From Doris montereyensis (lineage: Eukaryota; Mollusca; Gastropoda; Nudibranchia; Dorididae), in contig JAXRKP010000938.1 of NCBI GenBank assembly GCA_037039925.1, positions 112,001 through 176,000 of the forward strand: a stretch of DNA of 64,000 nt, read 5' to 3'. A program made the translations under genes and the position numbers. The notes below the pieces were generated by a model. The model was given only the letters and a program-made list of their open reading frames with translations, ran no database searches and was not told where the DNA came from. The stretch's first letter is position 1; the number at the start of each line of letters is the position of its first letter. This document shows positions 54,230 through 64,000 of the stretch, piece after piece.

Positions 54230-57200
54230 GCTACCGTTGGACCCTATTATTATCATTAATAAATTATAATTATTATTTTCATTATCATCACCTTCAAACT
54301 AATACTTGAATTGTCCATGTCCCTTGTCCTATTACCCGTAAGCATTAATTTATTAATTAACGATAAAGGCTCTGGCCAATATAGCATTATATTTTCATTA
54401 TTAATTTTTTCTTTCTTTATCAGTTCCCATTCTACCTTCAGGTGTATGGGTTTAGATGCCCGAAATGATCTTTTTCCAGGCTGCCCTGTCCTGGCATTTT
54501 CTATTTCCTTCCGTGAAAGTTAAATTTCTTTGCTTTAATGCTTTTATATCTTCTTCCCACTTTCTCCGAGGTCTCCCTTTTGGTCTTTCACCTTGAGTTT
54601 TAGCACTGTATCTGATTTAGCTATTCTATTGTCATTCATTCTGTTTACATGCCCAAACCATCTCAGTTAATTTATTTTTATATTAGTTTTCATGCCATCT
54701 GCTTTAGTTTGATCTTTTATTGTTGTGTTTCTGATTTTGTCTCTTTTAGTTTTCCCTACTACTCTTCTTAGATATTTCACTTCAGCTGCTTGTACTCTAC
54801 TGTATTCTCTACTGTTTAAGGTCCAGGGTTCACTGTCATAGAGGAGAGTAGGACAATAATTATAAACTGTGTTGTATACTGCCATTTTGGTTGGTTTTTG
54901 TTTACCTACAGATGCCTTTCCTAGATGGTTATATATTGCACTTGCCTTTTTGGATTCTCTGGCTGATTTCTTCTCTTAGTTTTCCCTCTGAGTAAATCAT
55001 TACTCCTGGTAAATTTAGCTTTGTGCTAAATTCTCCCTGCTCAATTTAAGATTTTGTGTTTTAGTTTCCCTCGTCACTAGCATTGCTTTGGTGTTCTTTA
55101 CATTTACTCTCATTCCTCTTTTATTTAATTCATTATTCATCATGTTGATATTCGACTGAAGGTCCCTTTCTGATTTTCCAAACAGAACTAAATCATCAGC
55201 AAATGAAAGCATTGCTACATTTACTGGTTTGAGCTTCCACATACCTACATTCATTTTTTTCATTTTTTGAGGATGCCTTTTGTGACTGAATCAATTAATG
55301 TGATAGACAAAAGAGAATTTAGGGATACAACCCTGTCTTACTCCTATATCTACATCAAATTCTTCAGATACATTTCCGCTACTCTCACTGCACATGTTGG
55401 TTTATTGTAAGTCAATAACACAGGTTCAAGTCAATGTTTCTCTCTGGGAATTTTTCTATCATTTGTCTAATTGTAAATATGTGGTCTTGTACACTTCTTC
55501 CTGGTCTCAATCCACTCTGACGTTCTTCAATCTGATCCTCTACTCTTTTCCTTAGTCTCATTTCCTGGTACACTAAGTGGTGATATCCCTCTATTCCATA
55601 GTTGATCTTTACTTGTGTATTGGTACACATGTACTACTGTTCCCTTTTTCCAGTCTTGCACCTGTTTTGGTTTCCATGCTTGTTGACATATTGCATGTAG
55701 AAGTTTGTCTGCCTCTCTCCCTTGGTTTTTAATCATTTCTGGATAAACTTCTGCTCCTGGGGCTTTTCCTAATTTCACTTTTCTTATAACTGTTTGAAGT
55801 TCTTCCATTGAGATATCTACATCTTCAGCTGTTTCATCTTGATTATTTGTTACTCTTTCTTATTGATCTTTACTCCTTGTTTCATATGTTCTGGAGGGTT
55901 ATGTAATTGTTGAAAATATTTTCTCCACGTTTCCATGATTTCGCTGTCTTCTTTCATTAGTTCTCCTTTGGCGTTCATAATTTGTCATATTGGGCATGCT
56001 TTGGTCTTTCTCATGCTTTTCATTGCTCCCCAGAACAGCTTTTGATTTCCTTGATATCTTTTAAGTCTTTGTCCAAAATTTTCCCACTGTTCCTGTTTTG
56101 CTTTCCTAACTTCTTCTTTGGCAATAGTTCTTTTACTCATGTAATCTATCCTATCCTCTTTGCTTGCAACTATTTCGTCCAGGCATTCTTCTTTTCTTTG
56201 CTCTTAGTCTTGATATTCTCATTCCACCATGCTGTTCTTTTCTTATCTCCTTTAATTTGTTTCCTACCACAGACTTCTTCAGTACAACTGAGGAGTTTCT
56301 TTATACATTTGCCACTTTTCTTATGTTCTAATGTGCTATCATTCAGATTCATCTGCCTTTCATTTATAAATCTTTTTTATCCTGGATTGGTATATCTGTT
56401 TTACTACTGGTTTATTTAGTTCTTATATTTTGAGTTTAGTGACTTTCTTCTCTTTCCTTTTCTGTTTGTTTTCTTCAGTCAGTAATCTTATTTTGGCAAT
56501 AACTAGATGCTGATCACTAAACATTTCAGCTCCTCTGTTTACTCTTGCATCCATTCTGCTGTAAAAAAAAAAAAAAGGGAGGGGGCTGCTAACTATTATG
56601 TAGTCTACAATTGACGTTTCACATCTGTCGTCATTTAGTCTTGTATATTTGTGGATATCTTTATGAGGAAAAAAAGGTGTTCACTATCTTCATGTTATTC
56701 TTTAGGCAAAATTCTATTACTCTCTCTCCATTTGGAGAAGTTGTCTCTCCTTCTTTATCTATTACTCCACCTGATGTTTCTACATTGTTGCCTACTCTAC
56801 TGTTTAAATCTCCTAAAAGCATTAGTTCCTGTTGGGGTTTGAGATTCTCTGAAACTATTTGTAAATTGTTTTTGAAGATATCTTGTTTTCTTTGGTGGTA
56901 TTCTCGTTTGGTTCATAAGCTATTAATGATTTAATTTCTCTTCCTTTTGTTTTACCTCTTCCTTTTTGTCTACCTGTGATTGCCGTTTACTTATAAATTT
57001 CCAACTTTCTAGTAGCTTTTCTTGCCTTTTATGCATTAAGAGGTCTACTCCTGTTCGAGCTCTATCTTTGACATCTACTCCTGAGAAGATTGTCCTTTTT
57101 CTTTGTTTCAGTAATGGCCAAAATATTGCCATAATATTCCATGTTCCAAAAATGACAGTCCGTGTTCTTTTCCAGAGTTGTCTTTGAAAGTTCAATCCTG

Positions 57201-57300
57201 GTATATCATGTTTCTTTCTTTTGAATCGGTTTGGTTTTGGATAAGCAGGGATTAGCCCACTGTACCCTAGGTAAATGGTGGGGCTGCCACCTTGAGGCAC
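54230..57300 (-). pseudogene. Decayed non-LTR retrotransposon (APE endonuclease plus reverse transcriptase)
   Basis: On the minus strand, fragments occur in the right order: VIFGTWNIMAIFW (endonuclease start, 57.2 kb), KVKLGKAPGAEVYPEMIKN (RT start, 55.8 kb), EERQSGLRPGRSVQDHIFTI (RT, 55.5 kb), MLSFADDLVLFGKSERDLQ with the catalytic FADD (55.2 kb), and LLYDSEPWTLNSREYSRVQA (C-terminal region, 54.8 kb). The frame is broken many times. A 5' UTR-like segment extends to about 57480. The class is clear; the clade (RTE/Ingi-like) is my inference. Confidence 0.85.
54282..54383 (+). repeat. Direct repeat flanking the retrotransposon, left copy
   Basis: About 100 bases with ACTTGAATTGTCCATGTCCC and AACGATAAAGGCTCTGGCCA, repeated at 57505-57607. 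Probably the 3' tail of this retrotransposon. Confidence 0.6.
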
Positions 57301-57504
57301 CCTACCGGACCTTGTTATTTTCTGTCAGGGTTAACTCCCTTAGATTTTGGTTGCCCAAAAGCAGCCTGCAACTGTGCAAGGCAGCAAGTTATTATTTTCT
57401 GTCGGTGAACCAAGCCCGGCCTGCAAGGCAGCAGGTTGTCTTCTGTCAGGGTTAACTCCTTAGCCTTTGCACTGCCCGGATTATTAAATTATTATTATTA
57501 TTAT

Positions 57505-57607
57505 CAATATCAAGCTAATACTTGAATTGTGCAAGTCCCTTATCCTATTCGTAATTACCCGTGAGCAGTCATTCATTAACTAACAATAAAGGCTCTGACT
57601 AATATAC
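57505..57607 (+). repeat. Direct repeat flanking the retrotransposon, right copy
   Basis: Matches 54282-54383 (ACTTGAATTGTGCAAGTCCC, AACAATAAAGGCTCTGACTA). Probably the 3' tail of another copy lying head to tail with the first. Confidence 0.6.
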
Positions 57608-57784
57608 GCCATATAGTTTAATATGGTTAGTTTCCAACACAGTTTCCTGACTAGATCGAGATTGTTTCCTGTGCTTCACATTTGTTTTCTTTTGCATTTG
57701 CATTGACAGAGAGTCTCCCCTCTTCCACTTTCTTTGATTTATTGTGGATAGGCTCTTAAGCGATGGGAATATCATATAGATTTC

Positions 57785-60700
57785 GACTTCTCAGACAAAT
57801 TCACATAACTACGTTACTTCTCAGACGAATTCATATGTGACATAGCTAGGGTTCTTCTCATGGGAATTCACATAGCTACTTTACTTCTCAGACGAATTCA
57901 CATAGCTACAGTTCGTCTCAGACGAATTCACATGGCTATGTTACTTTTCAGACGAATTCACATAACTGCTACAGTTCTTCTCAGATGAATTCACATAGCT
58001 ACTATTCTTCTCAGACGAATTCACATGTGACATCGCTACAGTGATTCTCAGACGAATTCACATAGCAACGTTACTTCTCAGACAAATTCACATAGCAACG
58101 TTACTTCTCAGACAAATTCACATAGCTACACATAATTCTTCTCAGACGAATTCACACAGCCACGTTACTTTTTCAGACAAATTCACATAGCTATGGTTCT
58201 TCTCAAAAATTGACATAGTTATGTTACTTATCAAACAATTCAATTACGTTTATTCTCAGACGAATTCACATATAGGATTCATCTCAGACGAATATACATT
58301 ACTACGGTTCTTTTCAGACGAACATATAGCTACGTTACTTCTTTCACAAAGAACTTCTCAGACGAACTCATATAGCTATGTTACTTCTGAATTCATAGAG
58401 CTATGTTCTTCTCAGGCTAATTCTATGTTATCTCAGACGAATTCACACACTATTAATTCTATTATATACAGTTCTTCTCAGACGAATTCACATAGCTATG
58501 CTAGGATTCATCTCAGACGAACTCATATACATACTTATGTTACTTCTCAAACGAATTCACATAGCTATGTTACTTCTCAGACGAATTCACATAGCTACAG
58601 GTACTTCTTCTCAGACGAATTCACACATATAGCTATGTTACTTCTCCAGACGAATTCACATAGCTACGGTTATGTTACTTCTAGAGAATTCATATAGCTA
58701 ACTTTCAGACGAATTCATATAGCTATGCTACTTCTCAGACGAATTCATGGTATTTCTCAGACGAACGGTTCTTCTCAGACGAATTCACAAAGCTACGTTA
58801 CTTCTCAGACATATAGCTAATTCACATCATATAGCTACGGTTCTTCTCAGACGAATTCACAGCTAGCCATGTTACTTCTCAGACGAATTCACATACTACG
58901 GTTCTTTTCAGACAAATTCACATAGAAATAGCTACGTTTCAGACATCATACACTAGCTAGACGTTGCTTCTCAGACGAATTCACAGCTACGTTACTTCTC
59001 AGACGAATTCACATAGAATTCATATAGCTACTTCTCAGACGAATTCACATAGCTATTCACAAAGCTATGTTACTTCTCAGACGAATTTCTACGGTACTTC
59101 TACGAATTCACATAGCTATGGTACTTCTCAGACGAATTCACTATAGCAAATTATAGTTACTTCTCAGACAAATTCACACACTACGGTTCTTCTGAGACGA
59201 ATTCCCAGCTACGTTACTTCTCACTTACGGTTCAGACGAATTCACATGGCTACGTTGCTTCTCTAACGAATTCATATAGCTACGTTACTTCTCAGACGAA
59301 TGTATATAGCAACTTTACTTTTCAGACAAATTCAAATAGCTACGTTACTTCTCAGATGAACTCATATAGCTACGATACTTCTCAGACGAATTCACATAGT
59401 TACGTTACTTCTCAAACGAATTCACATAGCTACATCACTTCTCAGACGAATTCACACCGCACATCATTTCTCAGGCGAATTCACATAGTTACTTCTCAGA
59501 CGAATTCACATAGCTAAGTTACTTCTGAGACAAATTCACATAGTCAAGTTACTTTTCAGACGAATTTACATAGCCAAGTTACTTTCAGACGAATTCACAT
59601 AGCCAAGTTATTTCTCAGACGAATTCACATAGCAAAGTTATTTCTCAGCCGAATTCACATAGCCAAGTTACTTCTCAGACGAATTCACATAGCTCCATCA
59701 CTTCTCAAACGAATTCACATAGCCAAGTTACTTCTCAGACGAATTCACTGCGACATCACTTCTCAGACGAATTCACATAGCCATCACTTCTGAGACGAAT
59801 TCACATAGCGACATCACTTCTCAGGCGAATTCACATAGCCAGGTTACTTCTCAGATGAATTCACATAGCTACATCACTTCTCAGACGAATTCACATACCT
59901 CCTACGGCTTTTCTCAGACGAAATCACATAGCTACGTTACTTCTCAGACGAATTCACATAGCTACGTTTCTTTTCAGACGAATTCACTAAGCTACGTTAT
60001 TTCTCAGACGAATTCACATAGCTACGTTATTTCTCAGACGAATTCACATAGCTACATTTCTTCTCAGACGAATTCACATAGCTACGGTTCTTTTTAGAGG
60101 AATTGATATAGCTATTGTTCTTCTGAGACGAATTTACATAGCTACGGTTCTTCTCAGACGAATTTACAAAGCTACGGTTTTTCTCAGACGAATTTACAAA
60201 GCTACGGTACTTCTCATAGCAATTCACAAAGGTATGATACTTCTCATAGCAATTCATAAAGCTACTGTACTTCTCATAGCAATTCACAAAGCTACGATAC
60301 TTCTCAGACGAATTCACAAAGCTACGGTTTTTCTCAGAAGAATGCACATAGCTATGGTTCTTCTCAGAATAATTCACATTGCTACGGTTCTTCTCAGAAG
60401 AATTCACATAGCTACGGTTCTTCTCAGAAGAATGCACATAGCTACGGTTCTTCTCAAACGAATTCCTATAGCTACGGTTCTTCTCAGACGAATTCACATA
60501 GCTACGTATTTCTGAGACGAATTCACATAGCTACGTTTTTTCTCAGATGAATCCACATAGCTACGGTTCTTCTTAGACGAATTGATTTAGCTATGTTACT
60601 TCTCAGACAAATTCATATAGCTACGTTACTTCTCAGACAAATTCACATAGCTACGGTTCTTCTCAGATAAATTCACATAGCTACGTTACTTTTCAGACGA

Positions 60701-62515
60701 ATTCACATAGCTACTTTATTTCTCAGACGAATTCACATAGCTACTTTATTTCTCAGACGAATTCACATAGCTACTTTATTTCTCAGACGAATTGACATAG
60801 CTACGTTTCTTCTCAGAGGAATTCACATAGCTACGTTTCTTCTGAGACGAATTCACAAAGCTACAATACTTCTCAGATTAAATTCACATAACTTATACGA
60901 CTCTTCTGAGACGAATTCACAAAGCTACGGTTCTTCTCAGACGAATTCACATAGTTACGGTTCCTCTCAGACGAATTTACAACCATGCGGTTCTTCTGAG
61001 AAGAATTCACAAAGCTACGGTACTTCTCAGAGCAATTCACCAAGCTACTTACTTCTCAGACGATTTCACATAGCTACGGTATTTCTGAAACGAATTCATA
61101 GGTAGTTCTTCTCAGACGAATTCACATAGCTACGTTTTCTTCTCAAAATTCACATAGCTACGGTTTTTCTCAGATTGAATTGACATAGCTGCTATAGGCT
61201 CTTCTCAGACGAATTCACATAGCCACGGTTCTTTTCAGGCGAATTCACATATTTACGGTTCTTCTCAGACGAATTCACGTTGCTACGATTCGTCTTAGAC
61301 GAATTCACATATCTACGGTTCTTCTCAGACGAATTCACATAGCCACGGTTCATTTCAGACGAATTCACATATTTACGTTTTTTTCTCAGACGAATTCACA
61401 TGGCTACGTTCTTCTCAGACGAATTCACATATCTACGGTTCTTCTCAGACGAATTCACATAGCTACGGTTCTTCTCAGACGAATTCACATATCTGCTACG
61501 TTTTTTCTCAGAATGATTCACATGGCTACGGTTCTTCTCAGAAGAATTGACATAAGCTATAATTCTTCTCAGACGAATTTAAATAGCTACGGTTCTTCTC
61601 AGACGAATTCACATAGCTACGGTTCTTCTCAGAAGAATTCACATAGCTACGGTTCTTCTCAGAAGAATTGACATAGCTATAATTCTTCTCGTGACGAATT
61701 TAAATAGCTACGGTTCTTCTCAGACGAATTCACGATAGCTACGGTTCTTCCAGAAGAATGGTTCTCAGAAGAATAAGCTAGTTCGTCTCAGACGAATTTA
61801 CAACACTATGTACTTCTTATATACATTTCAAAGCTACGGTTCTTCTCAGAACAATTCACATAGCTACAGTACTTTTAGACAAATTCATAAAGCTAGGTTT
61901 TTCTCGGACGAATTCACAAAGCTACGGTATTTCTCTGACGAATTTACAAAATTGTACTTTTTATATGACGAATTTGTACAGCTGTGGTTCTTCTCACGTA
62001 AATTCACATGGCTATGGTTCTTCTCAGATGAATTCACATGGCTACAGTTTTTTTAAACGAATTCACAAAGTTCCGATACTTCTCAGACGAATTTACAAAA
62101 TTCCGTTTCTTTTCAGACGAATTTACAAAGCTAACGTTCTTCTCACGAATTCACAAGCTATGGTACTTCTCAGACGAATTCACAAAGCTATGGTTCTTTT
62201 TAAACGAATTCACAAAGTTATGATACTTCTCAGACAAATTTACAAAGCTATGGTTCTTCTTGACGAATTCACAAAGCTGTGGTTCTTCTCAGACGAATTC
62301 ACAAAGCTATGGTTCTTCTCAGACGAATTCACAAAGATATGGTTCTTCTTGACGAATTCACAAAGCTATGGTTCTTCTCAGACGAATTCACAAAGCTATG
62401 GTTCTTCTCATACAAATTTACAAAGCCGTGGTTCTTCTCAGACAAATTTACAAAGCTATGGTTCTTCTCAGACGAATTCACATAGCCACGGTTCTTCTCA
62501 GGCGAATTCACATAG
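57785..62515. repeat. 30-bp satellite array, about 4.7 kb
   Basis: Unit ACTTCTCAGACGAATTCACA plus TAGCTACGTT, about 150 units, with an EcoRI site (GAATTC) in most. Ends are degenerate; the middle (about 59.9-61.0 kb) is most regular. Right of 61.8 kb a CACAAAGCTATGGTTCTTCT variant dominates. The 30-bp length keeps frames open, creating decapeptide-repeat ORFs that are not genes. Confidence 0.93.
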
Positions 62516-62815
62516 CTCCTTATTATTTGATGTCGATATATCAGACCTACTTCCATACTCAAGGTGGTGTCTCGGTGGCCGATCGGTTAGGCTATCGTAT
62601 TGGGGATTATGAGGTCCTGGGTTCGCATCTTAGCAAAACTAGGTCCGACGTTGTGTTCCATGGGAAAGACACTTAACACATATCCCCCCCCCACCTCTAT
62701 CCAGGTGCAAATGGGCACAAGCACTAGCTTGGGAGTAAAAAATCTGTGTCAGACTAGCGTCCTGGCCAGGAGGTGATTATTATCATTTGTTCTGTTTCAC
62801 ACTATTGATACGCTA
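62513..62815 (+). repeat. SINE A, long-form copy at satellite/LINE junction
   Basis: Close to the copy at 45737, including the 5' extension. Its left end abuts the last 30-bp satellite unit and its right end abuts the truncated retrotransposon. Confidence 0.78.
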
Positions 62816-64000
62816 GAGTAGGCAACAATGTAGAAATGTCAGGCGGGGGAGTAATGGGTAAAGATGGAGAGACAACAACTTCTCCAAATGGAGAGATGCT
62901 TATAGATTTTTGTCTGAAGAATAACATGAAAATAGCGAACACCTTTTTGTCCTCATAAAGATATCCACAAATATACAAGAGTAAGTGAAGACAGGTGAGA
63001 AAAGTCAATCATAGACTACATAATAGTTAACAGCTCACTTTTTTACAGTACATTGGATGCAAGAGTTAATGGAAGAGCTGAAATATTTAGTGATCATCAC
63101 TAATGATAGCCAAAATGAGATTATTAACTGAAGAAAACAAACAGAAAAGGAAAGAGAAAAGCTACTAAACTCAAAACAGAGGAACTAAATAAACCAGTAA
63201 TAAAACAGGTATACCAATCTAGGGTAAAAAGATTCATAAATGAAAGGCAGATGGATCTGAATGATAGCACATGAGAACATAAGAAAAGTGGCAAATCTAT
63301 AAAGAAACACTGCTCGGTTTTCCTGAAGAGGTCTGTTGTAGGAAACAAATTGAAGGAGATAGGAAAAGAACAGCATGGTGGAATGAGGATGTCAAAACTA
63401 AGATCAAAGAAAAGAAAGATGCCTGGAAGAAATATTTGCAAACAAAGAGACCAGTGGATAGGATAGATTACGTGAATTAAAGAACTATCGCCAAAAAAGG
63501 AAAGCAAAACAGGAACAATAGGAAGTGTTTGGACAAAGATTCAAAGAAAAAGCTATCAAGGAAATCAAAAGCTGTTCTGGGAGGCAATGAAGAGCACGAG
63601 AAAGACCAAAACATGCCCAATACGAAAAATTAAGAATGCCAAAGGAGAAATAATGAAAGAAGGTTGTGAAATCATGGAAACATGGAGAAAGCATTTTCAC
63701 CAATTATATAATCCCTCCGGAACGTATGAAACAAGGAGTACAGCTCAATTAGTAAGAATAACAAGTAATCCAGAGGAGACAGCTGAAGATATAGATATAT
63801 CAGTAGAAGAAATCCAAACAGCTATAAGAAAAGTGAAATTAGGAAAAGCCCCAGGAGCAGATCAAGTTTATCCAGAAATGATTAAAAACCAAGGGAGAGA
63901 GGCAGACAAACTACTACACGCAATATGCCAACAAGCAAGGAAGTCCAAACAGGTGCCAGACGACTGGAAAGAAGGAACGATAGTACCAGTACATAAGAAA
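62816..64000 (+). pseudogene. Second copy of the same retrotransposon, 5' truncated, continuing past the window
   Basis: Begins in the late endonuclease (VGNNVEMSGGG, DFCLKNNMKIANTF) and reaches the RT domain: TAIRKVKLGKAPGADQVYPE, GREADKLLHAICQQARKSKQ, DDWKEGTIVPVHKK at the right edge. It is better preserved than the 54-57 kb copy near the RT start, though earlier parts are broken. Confidence 0.85.

Noticed and set aside
56170..57300. Independent genes on the plus strand (107-145 residues)
   Set aside because: Antisense shadows of the minus-strand retrotransposon.
58221..62612. Decapeptide-repeat open frames in the 30-bp array
   Set aside because: Frames stay open only because the unit is 30 bp and lacks stops; unit divergence shows no codon-level constraint.

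Overview
The window is animal nuclear DNA: GT-AG introns, no operons, abundant tRNA-derived SINE-like repeats, non-LTR retrotransposon fragments, inverted-repeat DNA elements and an exceptional load of micro- and minisatellites. The two host genes are most similar to general metazoan families. The repeat style suggests a lophotrochozoan, perhaps a gastropod mollusc, but that placement is an inference and not proven by the sequence.

Region 1 (about 1.1-32.4 kb, minus strand) is a long GAPVD1 gene (RME-6/Gapex-5 family: N-terminal RasGAP-like domain, long disordered acidic middle, C-terminal helical bundle and VPS9 Rab5-GEF domain). I could place 19 coding exons whose splice phases chain without a break, about 1,606 codons from the ATG at 32365 to 1112. 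The catalytic VPS9 core and stop codon lie beyond the left edge. Nearly every intron holds a different tandem repeat. One 50-bp minisatellite (12.9-13.75 kb) is built from the acceptor and first bases of the largest exon, so the real 3' splice site is preceded by about 16 near copies of itself.

Region 2 (32.4-41.1 kb) is the spacer between the divergently transcribed genes. It holds three layers of DNA elements, including a TA-flanked pogo/Tigger-like MITE inside another repeat and a hAT-like element carrying a second element inside it.

Region 3 (41.1-48.3 kb, plus strand) is SLC39A7 (ZIP7/KE4/Catsup zinc transporter) in three coding exons, 464 residues once four small frame breaks are allowed for. 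Its first intron holds an inverted partner of the element found upstream, and its second intron holds a 1.37-kb inverted-repeat element. Region 4 (48.3-64 kb) is a probable 3' UTR and repeat-rich flank: a decayed minus-strand non-LTR retrotransposon, a 4.7-kb array of a 30-bp satellite, a SINE, and a second, plus-strand copy of the same retrotransposon running off the right edge.

The two genes have no obvious joint pathway beyond acting on internal membranes: GAPVD1 on endosomes (Rab5/Ras) and ZIP7 releasing zinc from ER/Golgi. Both show the same kind of frame break (mostly single missing bases, several in homopolymers), which argues for residual long-read assembly errors and not for two pseudogenes.
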